From Bettongia penicillata ogilbyi (lineage: Eukaryota; Chordata; Mammalia; Diprotodontia; Potoroidae), in assembly GCA_023548195.1 (NCBI GenBank), contig JAJHZJ010000252.1, forward strand, positions 124,001-188,000: a DNA stretch of 64,000 nucleotides, written 5' to 3'. Below the pieces are notes generated by a model. That model was not told the origin of the DNA, did not search any database, and saw nothing but the letters and a program-made list of their open reading frames with translations. The position numbers and the translations under genes are program-made. Below are positions 54,432 to 64,000 of this stretch, in pieces (the stretch's first letter is position 1; each line of letters opens with the position of its first letter).

Positions 54432-54850
54432 TACTTAAGAACTGGAAACTGAGTGGGTGCCCATCAGTTGGGGAAGGGTTGAACAAGTTATTATAAAGCA
54501 ACGTGATGGAGTACTATCACGTGGTAAGAAATAATGAAAGGGATGGCTTTAGAAAAACCTGGGCAGACTGTATAAACTGATGCAAAATGGAGTAGAACCA
54601 GAACAACTTGCACAACACTGTAAAGACAAACAACTTTGAAAGACGTAGAAACTGATCAACACAATGACCAATCACAATTCCAGAAGATTCACTATGAAAC
54701 ATTCTCCCCTCTGCAGATAGTAAAGTGACATATTTATCGTATATACTAAGGCATGCTTTGTTTGGTATTTTTTTTGCACAAGGCTAATGTGGGAACTTGT
54801 TTGACTTGTCTATATACATATGTGTGTGTGTGTGTGTGTATGTTTCTAAC
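54432..54850 (+). mobile_element. L1 3' end
   Basis: A 5'-truncated L1: 'aactggaaactgagtgggtg', 'cccatcagttggggaagggt', 'tagaaaaacctgggcagact', 'actgatgcaaaatggagtag', 'aaccagaacaacttgcacaa', then 3' UTR and a (TG)n run at 54,823-54,839. The final ORF2 residues are out of frame. Confidence 0.82.
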
Positions 54851-54867
54851 AAGGGAAAAAAGAATGT

Positions 54868-54990
54868 AAATTACTTGAAAGTTGGGATTGTTTTATTCTT
54901 TGTGTTTGTATCCTCAGTATCCATTACAGTGCCTAGCATATAACCAGATTTAATACTGTAATTGACCTTGATTGAATTGTTGATCAAAGT
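54868..54990 (+). mobile_element. L2 3' terminus
   Basis: Sense L2 end: 'tgtaaattacttgaaagttg', 'gtgtttgtatcctcagtatc', 'cattacagtgcctagcatat'. Confidence 0.72.
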
Positions 54991-56790
54991 GAAGTCTGTT
55001 TCTTCCAAAAGAATTTTTGTAAAATTTTATTCTATTTAAAGTGTGCACTGAAAATATCTATCAATCTTCTTCCTCTTTTTTAACACGGAAGTGTTAGCTT
55101 TTCTCTAGCTACCTTGGGGAGATCAGCCTTAGGTTTAAATAATATTGTAGAGATCTTCGTTTTCATACCTTCTGGGTTTATTGTATCCCATTTTTTGCTA
55201 CCAAAAGTATATGTTAGGAATGGTAGTATGTAGGTTTTCATTGTTCTCAGTTGTTCTCCCTTTACATTCTACTTCTAGAAACCAATCTCTTGACATACAC
55301 TGTCTCGGCTTTGTCCCCTAGAGTCTTTTGCTCAGTGAGTCTTGCCTGAAGAAGATGAAGGCATTTCTAAGTATCACTTTTGTCCTTTAGTTCTATTTCT
55401 TGTCCAGATTCAAGCTCACAACCTTCGATGCCTATTCTTCCCTTGATATCATTAAGAATTTTACACTTTTTGAGTCCAAGTGACTGTTATAGCTGGAGAA
55501 AATTTCCATGAGATGATTCTACTGTTAATGTGCTCTTCAAGGGATCCATATGACTTTCCACAATACCTATGTTAAATAAATATGTTTTGTTTTGTTTATT
55601 TAACAGCTCTTTGTTTGACTTGAAAATCATAGTTCTATTCAGGAGTAATAATGTAGGTTTAAGGATAGGCAAAATCATAGTGAATTTAAATGATTTCCCT
55701 AAAGATATTGCATTTTATATCAATTGCACTTGATGTTAATATGTTGGTAGCGTGTTTTAAATAGATAACAGTTTCCACATGAACATCAAATACTTGCGAA
55801 TATTTATAATGTTTGGATCTCTTGATATACTTTCAATAAAGTGTATGAATAAACCACACATGGGGAATTGATTCAAAGGCTTAGGGATAACCAGTAAAGA
55901 CATATGAATATTGTAGGACTTTCAGGCACCTTATTCAGTCATTATGCATTTGTTGTTGCTTGCAGTACATAACTATGCCATGAGTGCAGAACTGAGACAA
56001 AGGTTTGGAGAGAATCAATTAAAAGGTAAATAGGTGACTTCTTCAATAACCTAAAATCAGTAATGAGCTGCTCTTTTAACCCTCTGACCCTTCTGAGCAC
56101 ATCTTTGCTTCTCTACCAATATTGTTTTCTTTTTAGTGTTTACAATTATTTTTTTCATCGATACAGGCTGTGAATGAATTTCCTGAATTATATACCTAAG
56201 GTTAGTGATGTTCTAATTTTTTGGTGAGAAATATATAATACCTTCTGCTAAGAAAAAAATAGGATTGCACCCAAGAAAAACGATGGAGAAAAGTATTACC
56301 AGTACGTCTTACAACCCTGTGAAGCATTTTGAGCCCATACGTGTAGCCCCCATGCTATCCCATTTTGGAGGAAATCAGAGAAAATCACCTTCCTTGACAC
56401 AATCATTCTATCATTCATTATATCAATATTATGTCAGCTTTCTGCTTCTCAAATGATACAACTTGCATTTTAATTATGTCAGAGTTCTTGGACCTGAGAG
56501 TTTCTACATCGTATTTGTTTTCTGGTGTTCCGTGTCACCTTTAATTCTTTTGTTTTTCAAGCCTTCATACTATGGTTATTGATTGGTGCTGAATTATTTA
56601 CTTTCTTCTTTGCTCTGCTTTGGCTTCTTATCTCAGACTTTTGGCTTTCACTTTTAATTGTTCATTAATGGCATCAAGAATGGCCGCTCCTTTTCTTTTT
56701 GTATAACTTTAATTGGGCTATGTAGTATCCAAGGTTTTTTGTCTTATTTTAGTCTTGTGTTTGTTTCTGCTTTTTTTACTATGTGAACTA
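54991..56790. other. unassigned; possibly an old antisense LINE
   Basis: T-rich 1.8 kb resembling in texture the antisense LINE-like block at 19,496-22,850. The reverse complement has short semi-open runs but no motif I can name. I would not assign a family. Confidence 0.35.
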
Positions 56791-56792
56791 TC

Positions 56793-56930
56793 TAGGAGTG
56801 GGGAGCTTGTGGCCTCAAGGCCACATATGGCCCTCTAGGTCCTCAAGTGTGGCTCTTCTCAGTCAAAAGGCTGAAGCCAAGGACCTAGAAGGCCACATGT
56901 GCCCTCAAAGCCACAGGTTCCCCACTCCTG
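56793..56930. mobile_element. palindromic hAT MITE, loop deleted
   Basis: Left arm 'aggagtggggagcttgtggc', 'ggccacatatggccctctag', 'gtcctcaagtgtggctctt'. Right arm 'aaggacctagaaggccacat', ending 'ggttccccactcctg'. The arms are highly complementary and the central hairpin is shortened relative to 30,892-31,092. Confidence 0.85.
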
Positions 56931-57140
56931 GTCTAGGTATTATTATAATCCTCCAGGGTGTTTCTACATCTCTAATAATTTTCTCAGTCTACTGAGAAAG
57001 CCTACTGCCTTGGCAATAGATGATTCATATCATCAATAGTATTCATAGATAGTTCTATCTCTGTTCCTTTGGTCCTTACCATGGAGACTGCTGTGGCATC
57101 TTCTGTTCAGGTCCTGAATGATTGTACACTCTCCGTGAGC
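56931..57140. other. unassigned stretch
   Basis: Between a hAT MITE and a mariner-like half copy. Nothing else is recognised. Confidence 0.4.
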
Positions 57141-57179
57141 TGTTAAAGCTTTAAAATGCACTAAGACTTTTAGGACATT
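57141..57179. mobile_element. mariner-like MITE half copy
   Basis: 'tgttaaagctttaaaatgca' and 'ctaagacttttaggacatt' match the right arm of 35,228-35,292. Confidence 0.5.
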
Positions 57180-57182
57180 CAT

Positions 57183-57415
57183 GATCAATCACTAAATATT
57201 TGTTAAGCACTTACTATGTGTCCGTCCTTGCATTAAGCACTAAGGACAGGTCTTGAAACGAACAGGCCTTGGCAACAGATTGGATATGGGGTGTGAGGGA
57301 TAGTGAGTAATCCAGGATAACTCCCACATAGTGAAACTGAGGGAGTGGGAAGATGGTGCCCTCTATAATAATAGGGAAGGTAGGAGGTGGGGAAGGCTTG
57401 GGGAAGAAAATAATG
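57183..57415 (-). mobile_element. L2 with internal deletion
   Basis: Antisense L2 tail 'aatcactaaatatttgttaa', 'cttactatgtgtccgtcctt' jumps at about 57,255 directly to a distant L2 segment 'caggccttggcaacagattg', 'gatatggggtgtgagggata', 'tggtgccctctataataata'. Several hundred bases present in 11,056-12,090 are missing. Confidence 0.75.
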
Positions 57416-57417
57416 AG

Positions 57418-57544
57418 AAAATATGTTTGTTCATGACAGTTATAGCAGATTGTAGCTTTTTAAAAAAATTACTGTTTTGCTGTAGTTCATCTGTTGATTA
57501 AATTCATGCCATCAAACTCAAAAAAGGCTTCAAAAGATAGTCTA
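57418..57544 (-). repeat. unknown interspersed repeat, copy 2 (part a)
   Basis: Matches 15,656-15,702 plus 16,153-16,225 without the LTR: 'aatatgtttgttcatgacag', 'gcagattgtagctttttaaa', 'catcaaactcaaaaaaggct'. A CORE-SINE then interrupts at about 57,545. Confidence 0.6.
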
Positions 57545-57807
57545 ACACTAATAACAATAGTAGCTAACATCTATATAATTCTCACTATGTTCCAGGAACC
57601 ATGCGAAGCACTTTGCAAAAATCATCTCATTTCATGCTCACAACAACCTTGCTAGGTAGGTCCTATTATTATCCCCATTTTACAAATGAAGAAACAGGAG
57701 TAAACAGAAGCTGAGTGACTTGACAGAGACACACAGCTAGCAAGGGTCAGAGGCTAGATTTGAACTCTGGTTTTCCTGAGTCCAGGTCCAGCACTGCAAA
57801 CTGCCCT
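57545..57807 (-). mobile_element. THER-type CORE-SINE
   Basis: Antisense: 'aataacaatagtagctaaca', 'cgaagcactttgcaaaaatc', 'ctattattatccccatttta', 'caaatgaagaaacaggagta', 'gacacacagctagcaagggt', 'tagatttgaactctggtttt'. Inserted in the unknown repeat. Confidence 0.85.
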
Positions 57808-58150
57808 AAGAATGCCCATCTCCTCTTGCAAATCATTTAGGCTTTCAGAATTACTTTTGCTTTCCATTCATTATTAAGTAGTACTTGTGGAGTGTGTGGT
57901 GTAAATTTTCTATGCCTTTAGGTTTTGTAGCTTTTCCCTTTTCAGATTTAAATAGCTCTGCCATTTCTACTTTTATTTCACCTAACCTAAGTTTAGGAAT
58001 TAAGGTATTCTTTGTGATTGCTCTGTATTGATCTGCAAGGTTAATGTGCAGCTCAGAGCTGAGATCACATTGACAAAAAGCAGAGGAAATTCTTTTCCTA
58101 TAACTGATAAGATCTCTTTGCCATTTTTTATAATATAATACCAATGGATA
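57808..58150 (-). repeat. unknown interspersed repeat, copy 2 (part b)
   Basis: Resumes with 'gcccatctcctcttgcaaat', matching 16,243 of copy 1, and extends about 300 bp further. On the minus strand a 97-residue frame (58,144-57,851) is open, with 'LHINLADQYRAITKNTLI' and 'KLRLGEIKVEMAELFKSEK', hydrophilic and coiled-coil-like. No family is recognised. Confidence 0.5.
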
Positions 58151-58790
58151 TTAAAATATTTGTAACATGTATAAGGTCTGAAAATCCTCATCCTAATTCC
58201 CATTCTCACAAACAAGTTGGGTTCCCAGAGCTAGGTTGGCTCCATCAACTCCTCTGTATCCTAGGGATACCTGTGAAGCGTCAGAATTGATTTTCTCTAC
58301 TGCTGTCAGCTCAAGCCCCCACTAATGTGCTTTCTCTAGAAAAATTATCAGTTAAGAATTAAATAACTTTTACAAGAGGTTTTACTAAGGTGTTGGTGTA
58401 AAACATCCCCTCAACCATCTCTGACCCATTCTCCCACAAGTACATACAGACTCCAAGGGAAAGTGAGCTCAAGCACAATGAATGCATTTGGCAAAGGGGC
58501 AACTCATAGCTCCTGGTTGCTCCCATTTTGGAGTTGCTCAAGTGTAGGCACCCCAACATACACAGGGGGGCTTGCTACCACAGGTTCTTAGATCTGCATT
58601 CATAAAAGAAAATCAACTTTCAAGGAGTTAACAATCACTTTAATCAAGCACATGTATCATTCCTTTAACCAAGCACATATATCATTCACCTAGTTCAGGG
58701 AAGTTAGCACCCTGAACTTCAAAGGAAATGTAGAGAAATAAGAGATCAACAGATATGGGCTTCTTCCACCTGAATTCAAATGTCTGATGA
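58151..58790. other. unassigned stretch
   Basis: Contains a tandem-like near-duplicate, 'tcaagcacatgtatcattc' / 'ccaagcacatatatcattc', at about 58,644-58,687. Nothing else is recognised. Confidence 0.5.
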
Positions 58791-58794
58791 CAGC

Positions 58795-59098
58795 TGTTGT
58801 TGCATTGTGTTTGTGCTTTGTTGCCGAAAAAGACCATGCCATCAGAGAAATGATGACATGACTTGAACTTGACTGTTTTGAGTGAGGGAGGGCTGTGCAA
58901 GATCACCAACCTCACTTCTCCTCTGAAGTCATTTGAGTCCAGTAACCAAATATTCATCAGGATGACTGGAGATGTCCCAGGATGCAATGGGAGACTTTGG
59001 CCCCTTTAGGCCCAGGTCTATTCAGGTACTCACTTGGGGTGAGGTAACACCCATTGAGTGAGTAGGGCTGTTTAGAAATAGTCAGGGGATGGCTCCTA
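58795..59098 (-). mobile_element. RTE LINE 3' region
   Basis: Antisense: 'gctttgttgccgaaaaagac', 'catgccatcagagaaatgat', 'gagtgagggagggctgtgca', 'agatcaccaacctcacttct', 'atcaggatgactggagatgt', 'caatgggagactttggcccc', 'gaggtaacacccattgagtg'. It extends beyond the SINE module, so it derives from the LINE itself. Confidence 0.85.
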
Positions 59099-60286
59099 TA
59101 ATGAAGCAAAGAACATCAGTACATCAGGCTAGGAGGGAAACAGCAACAGTTACTATTGATAATCACTGTTAAGCCAGGAGGATCCAGAAAACAGCCCTTA
59201 AGTGGAGCTTGGGCTGAGGCTTAGTGTTGTCCAATCTATGGGCTTCAGAGTGCAGTAGGTTAACACTGACATCTGGGTTTACCTTTAGCAGCTTCCCAGA
59301 GCCCTCATCTGAACAAAAAACACTTCTAGTCAGTAAGCCCCAAAGTGAAACCTCAACTCAGAGTATTTGTACCTTTTTTAGAGCCAGAAAGCATCACAAC
59401 CCTTGAGAACAAATGCCTCATTAACAAGAGACTTAGGCCTTCCCACAAATCTTCCCTAGTCAAACTCCCCTTAATGAGCAGGCCCATTAATGGTTGGGGA
59501 AGATCTTTAATCACATTAAAATAATTAAAAAGACATATACTGTTTCTAGTTAAAGAAACTTATTTCTGTACTTTACTCCTTGTAAAGACCCTTGATTGAT
59601 AAAGGCAAGATTCGATCAGAGGCACTTGATTATACTAAAACAAAAACAGTAAAAGATCCTCTTTTGCTTGCCATCCTCTTAAAGGTGAACAATCTGCTTC
59701 TATCTCCCCTTGGCTCCCAATGCCAACAGAGCTGTCAGCAGATCTGGGGGTGCTGTCTATAACACCTCTAGGAAGACTTTAAAGTTGAAATGTTCTCTGT
59801 TCAAAGGAGTGTAGAAAGGAGATCTGGCCAAGCTGAGACCTCTCCTCCCCATTCCCACTTGCCATAATTTCTTCTTAGAACACCAGACTCACTCCAACTT
59901 CTCAAATTCAATTTCTTCGCAACTTGCTTGATAATGTATATATTATCCCTGTCCTGGTGAATTTTTATCTTGGCCTATCTGAACATGATTCTTGTGGGAG
60001 CCACTCTCATCCGAAGGCTTTTTCTAATTTAGGCTAAGGACTTTCGATTCATTAACTGACTGAATGAGACATATTCTCATCTAGTTAAGAAACCAGAGCT
60101 AAAATAGGGCTGGTGTGGCTTCAGTCCCATCCTTACACTTTCATAACTTTAGCCCATTTAAAATGCACTCTTATTTTGCTAGTTTTAGTGGGAAACATCA
60201 TCTGTACCAAAGCATATTCAGCAGGTGGGGTAATGATATTTCTGATTTCTTCTAATGTATCTTGTTCTCTTTTGTCATCAGAAAAG
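59099..60286. other. long low-repeat stretch
   Basis: No element, exon or RNA is recognised over about 1.2 kb. Confidence 0.45.
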
Positions 60287-60287
60287 G

Positions 60288-60545
60288 TCAGTTAGGTGAT
60301 ACATAGGACTGGACCCAGAGTCAAATATATCCAAGTTCAAGTCTTGCTTCTGGCATTCTGGTATGACCTTGAACAAGTCCCTTAATTTCCATCTTCCTCA
60401 GTTTGTTCATCTGTAAAATGGGGATAATAGCACCTATCTCCCAAAGTTGTTGCAAGCACCAAATGAGACGATATTTGTAAAGTCTTTTGCAAACCTTTAA
60501 GCAGCATGTAAATGCTATTTTATTATATTTATTTATCATCATCAT
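60288..60545 (+). mobile_element. THER-type CORE-SINE
   Basis: Sense: 'cagttaggtgatacatagga', 'ccaagttcaagtcttgcttc', 'gaccttgaacaagtccctta', 'ctcagtttgttcatctgtaa', 'gataatagcacctatctccc', tail 'gcatgtaaatgctattttat'. Confidence 0.86.
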
Positions 60546-61262
60546 TATTTCTTAGATTCATAGAAGCAGCTATATTACATTGGCTAGTTTATTATCCTAA
60601 TCAGTGGTATGGCCAGCAACCAACTGGTTGATTTTTTAGTTTTCCTGTGAAGTCATTATAGTGCCTGCAGAAGCCTCAAGACACATGAAATCCCCATTGC
60701 ATATCACCAGGGCTGGTATTCTACTTTATCATTGCCCTGCCCCTACAACATGGGTGATGGATCAGGCTATAAGACAGTGATGAAGATGATGATGGTGACT
60801 GACAGGTTCCCAATTTCCTATGGACTTTATTTCTGTGAAGCATTTTTCATTTAATGGATCTCATTGGAACAGGCAACTCCTTTTAAACTCAGTGTTCAGG
60901 AAAATAACAGCTGCATTTACAGCCCTCAGTAAATGATAACAAAGAACCTAAAGTCACAAGTGTAAAAATTGGCTACAAGGTGCTAAACTTAAGTGCTCAT
61001 ATATAATTAAATTCCATCAATGATGTCAAGTTATATTCAAAATACTCTTCCAGAAATGCTTTCTCTTCTAAGCTGTGGTTTGGGGTTTGGTGTGCTTTTT
61101 CACACATCGACCCAGAAACAAAAGTGTCTGTCACAGCATTTGTTTCCAAAGGGCAATTAAAACATCCTGAATCCAGTATGACTGACTTCTAGGAGCCCTA
61201 GTGCTCCTGAAAATACTTCACTAATTACAGCCTAATTTAGTCACAGGGCCTAAACAAAAGCA
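60546..61262. other. low-repeat stretch, possible conserved element
   Basis: 60,880-61,260 has high sequence complexity, no repeat signature and AT cores ('ttaattaaattc'-type and 'actaattacagc'), as seen in developmental enhancers. Only cross-species alignment could show this. Confidence 0.4.
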
Positions 61263-61288
61263 GCCTGCCTGCCTGCCTGCCTGCCTCA
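61263..61288. repeat. (CTGC)n microsatellite
   Basis: Six tandem GCCT/CTGC units. Confidence 0.93.
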
Positions 61289-61634
61289 CTTTTCGTGTGT
61301 GAATAGTGTTTAGTATTTCAGAATTCCACTCCATTATGAACCATCAAGGCCCACTGGGCTCCATATTCGATCATGGAGAGCACCAGTATTGATTCTCATG
61401 CAGATTTCTACTCCAATTCGTGTCATTGACCCTGTTGCTGCCAGACCTTTCAGACCCCTTTAGGACAGAAGTTTAAAGTGCCTCAATTTTATCAACTGTT
61501 ATGTGGGAAAAGAGAAAAGTGGACAACTTAATCCAAGATCACACAGAAGTATGTAGGCTAAAGAAAATTGGCTCTCATTTATTACATGTGAAAGATGGGA
61601 AGGAGCATCTCAGGACAAACTAGGATGATAGCAT

Positions 61635-61770
61635 GTCATAGTAGAAAGAATGCTGGATGTCAGAGACAAAAGACATGGGAGATTGAATCCCATGACTTTT
61701 TCTGTTTCTGTGACCCTGGACAAGTCATTTAACTCTTCTGAGTCTCCATTTTCTCATTCTGTATGTACGT
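61635..61770 (+). mobile_element. MIR SINE fragment
   Basis: Sense: 'atagtagaaagaatgctgga', 'tctgtgaccctggacaagtc', 'atttaactcttctgagtctc'. Confidence 0.75.
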
Positions 61771-62234
61771 GTGGGTTCAAAGCCTAAAACAATTTTTCAA
61801 CAGCACATCCTTAGGCAAGAACAGGATTGTGACCACATAGGATCTTGTTTGGGGGCTTAGCCTCTGAGTTTCATTCATTCATTCATTTATTCATTCAGAA
61901 GTAGTGGGAGCCATCCTACAAAGCACTCCTGGCAATGGACCTTTGCCTTGGCCCCTTCTAAAGGATCACATGCTCTGGCCCCTTACTAAAGGACCAGCCG
62001 TTCCTGGTTTTTCTCTGATGTGACTGGGACTTGTGTCAATGATGATTGGAGGCTGAACCAAAATGCTGCCCACTCTATGGGTCATCAGGAGGAAGGACAA
62101 CTTCTGGTGTCTTCCATTACAATGAGGCCTCTTTGTTGGGCACAATTTCTTGTGACATAGAGACCAATTATGAATCCTTCACATCCTTCAGGGAGGAGCC
62201 AGGGCATGTGACCTACCAGAAGAAGCCAGGGCTC
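61771..62234. other. unassigned; contains (ATTC)n
   Basis: An ATTC/ATTT tetranucleotide run lies at 61,872-61,898. The frame starting at 62,046 (to 62,375) runs into L2 and is not supported as a gene. Confidence 0.5.
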
Positions 62235-62865
62235 AGTCCTTTTACTTCTGTCAGACAACAAACATTTACTAAGTGCAGACTTTGTGCAGGCCCTGTGTTA
62301 ATTGTTGAGAGTATAAAGACATTCCCTGTCCTTAAGGAGAATGCATTCTATTGCCTCATGTGTACAGAAAAATAAATGCAAAATATATACAAAGTTGATG
62401 TCAAGGAATTCCCATGAGGTGGGAGTTTGGGGAATGAGCTTTCTGTTGGATACGTCACCTGAGTTGAGTTTTGAAAGAGGCTTGTGATTCTATGAGGCAG
62501 AGGTAAGGACAGAGTGAATTCCAGGTCTAGGGTAAAGCCTGAACAAAGTCACAGAGGCAGAGGATGGAATGTCATGTATAAGAAAGAACAAGCGGACTGG
62601 TCTGACTGCATTATAGAGTATGCGAAGGAGAGTGATAGGACATAAGCCTTGAAAGGTAGACAGAAACCAAGCATGAAAGGCTTTAAATGTTTTACCAAAG
62701 AGTCTATGACTGATCCCAGAGACTATAAGGAAACATAGGAGCTTCTTAAATAGTTGGGATGTGTGGTTATACCTCCAGCTTAGGAATATTACTTTGGTAG
62801 CTGGATGGAGGATGAACTGGAAAGAGGAGAAATGAGAGGTGAGAAGACCATTTGAGAAGCTTAGA
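62235..62865 (-). mobile_element. L2 LINE fragment
   Basis: Antisense L2, about 630 bp: 'caacaaacatttactaagtg', 'ctgtccttaaggagaatgca', 'aaagcctgaacaaagtcaca', 'tgaaaggctttaaatgtttt', 'aatattactttggtagctgg', 'tggaggatgaactggaaaga'. Same order as 8,640 and 11,056. Confidence 0.85.
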
Positions 62866-63114
62866 TTTATTTGTGTTGCAGTTGAAAATTATTTTGCATC
62901 CTTAAAAACATGCAAGAGATCAGATTTGGGCTTCTCTATATAGCTGCTATGAAAAAACTCCTCAAAATAAATTTTAGGGAGCATATCTCCCCCAATTTTA
63001 TTTTTGCCTAAGAAGATATATTTGTCTTAGATATATTTATCTAAGCAAGCACAAAGCCTACGAGGCAAGGGTTTTGTCTCTCCGACCTACCCACATTCCC
63101 ATCCTTTCATATGT
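62866..63114. other. unassigned spacer
   Basis: Nothing is recognised. Confidence 0.5.
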
Positions 63115-63115
63115 A

Positions 63116-63348
63116 TTTGTTGTTCAGTTGGTTTCAACTCTTCATGACCCTATTTGGGGTTTTCTTGGCAAAGATACTGGAGTGGTTTGCCATTTCCTTC
63201 CCTAGATAATTTTACAGATGAGGAAACTGAGGCAAAAAGGGTTATGTGACTTGCCCAAGGTCACACAGCTAGTAAGTATGTGAGTCCAGATTTGAATTCA
63301 AATTTTCTGACTCCAGACCTGGTACTCTATCCATTGATATACTTCATC
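63116..63348 (-). mobile_element. MAR1-type CORE-SINE
   Basis: Antisense: tail 'tttgttgttcagttggtttc', 'catgaccctatttggggttt', 'ggagtggtttgccatttcct', CORE 'ttacagatgaggaaactgag', 'cttgcccaaggtcacacagc', 'cagatttgaattcaaatttt', head degraded near 63,345. Confidence 0.9.
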
Positions 63349-63654
63349 CAAGCCTTTCCAGGCTCTGAGACTATCCTTATCAGTAAAACAAATTGCCCCC
63401 TATTCCATCTTTAGATTCTTTTAGAGCTGAAAAAAAGTCAAACTGGCCCAACTCAGGTTCCAAGTACAGTAGGGAACCTATTCCCTCTGAGAGATCCTTC
63501 CTGGTACTTCCAAATCCAAAGCTTTTCCCATTTGAACCTATAATATAGGAGGGGATTATTGGCATTGATGATTTCTAAGAGTTTGATTTATTGCCTAATA
63601 CATAATTGAAATGAAAACATTAGGTTCTTTTTGAATGGAAACTGAGATTGACAA

Positions 63655-63790
63655 GAATCATAAAAGCATGGAACATAAGAATTAAAAGAAACCTTAGAAA
63701 CAGTTTAGTCCAACACCTCCCGCATTGTACCTGTGAGGAAACCAGAACCTAAATGGGACAATGACTTGTTCAAATTCCTGCACCTCGAAA
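63655..63790 (-). mobile_element. CORE-SINE (MIR-like)
   Basis: Antisense, diverged: 'aaaagaaaccttagaaacag', 'tttagtccaacacctcccgc', 'ctgtgaggaaaccagaacct'. Resembles 45,150-45,304. Confidence 0.55.
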
Positions 63791-64000
63791 TCTCCCCATA
63801 TTCTCAAACTACTTCCCAACTAAACCCTTTGCCAGTGACTAATGAGAAGTGCAAGGCAATGGAGTATTATCTCTCTGAATTCTCTTTACCAAGATCATTG
63901 GCACCCTGCAACTGGTACTGTGTGTACTGGCCACCACAGCTCGAAAGTGCCATGACATCACAGGCTCTGCTCCGTTAGTTATTGACCTCTCTATTGTCCT
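63791..64000. other. unassigned end of window
   Basis: Nothing is recognised. The frame starting at 63,733 (to 63,978) begins in SINE-like sequence. Confidence 0.45.

Noticed and set aside
57851..58144. 97-residue minus-strand frame as a host exon
   Set aside because: The adjoining sequence recurs at 16,153-16,370, so the frame more likely belongs to an interspersed repeat; no trusted splice sites were seen.
61872..61898. Possible CRISPR-like or satellite array
   Set aside because: Simple ATTC/ATTT microsatellite with no spacers; no prokaryotic features occur in the window.

Overview
The window looks like mammalian, almost certainly marsupial, non-coding nuclear DNA. The evidence is the repeat content: CORE-SINEs of the MIR/THER/MAR1 type, a composite tRNA-CORE-SINE with an RTE-derived 3' part, marsupial-type L1 3' ends, L2, L3/CR1, palindromic hAT MITEs and solo LTRs. 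The composite SINE resembles the WSINE-like elements I associate with Australian marsupials, but I cannot fix the species. The DNA is AT-rich, with very few CpGs. I found no host protein-coding exon, tRNA, rRNA, snRNA, CRISPR array or prokaryotic feature. The open frames are short and are explained by repeats, low-complexity tracts or chance.

Layout: 0-6 kb carries an RTE fragment, a full L1 3' end, L3 and L2 pieces, and an L1 3' UTR split by a poly(A)-tailed retrocopy. 5.5-14 kb is a mosaic of L2 in both orientations, with MAR1 and composite SINEs nested inside, plus a tiny hAT deletion derivative with its target duplication. 14.6-16.4 kb holds two different solo LTRs. 18.2-22.9 kb holds an L1 ORF2 endonuclease fragment followed by antisense LINE-like sequence. 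24.5-25.7 kb has two DNA-transposon relics. 26.9-28.6 kb and 31.66-34.21 kb are two copies of an ORF2-less, L1-derived 'half-L1' (HAL1-like) retrotransposon. The second is complete, with a perfect 14-bp target duplication, and sits inside an older antisense L1 that also contains a hAT MITE.

34.7-48 kb is SINE-sprinkled low-repeat DNA with a candidate LTR, a hAT MITE split by an unidentified 538-bp insert, an exact 6 x 21-bp minisatellite and a large GGAA/GAAA tract. 48-50.2 kb holds an L2 piece and an L1 ORF2 C-terminal fragment ending in an unstable AT-rich tract. 50-64 kb is mostly unassigned sequence with L2, RTE, SINE and MITE islands.

No genes cooperate here in any sense I can support. 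What the window records is the order of mobile-element invasions: old L2, L3 and MIR first, then L1, then hAT MITEs, HAL1-like elements, MAR1/composite SINEs and LTRs. I did not find a convincing new biological system. The best items for follow-up are the HAL1-like pair, the LTR-split unknown repeat, the poly(A)-tailed retrocopy and the coding-phase minisatellite.
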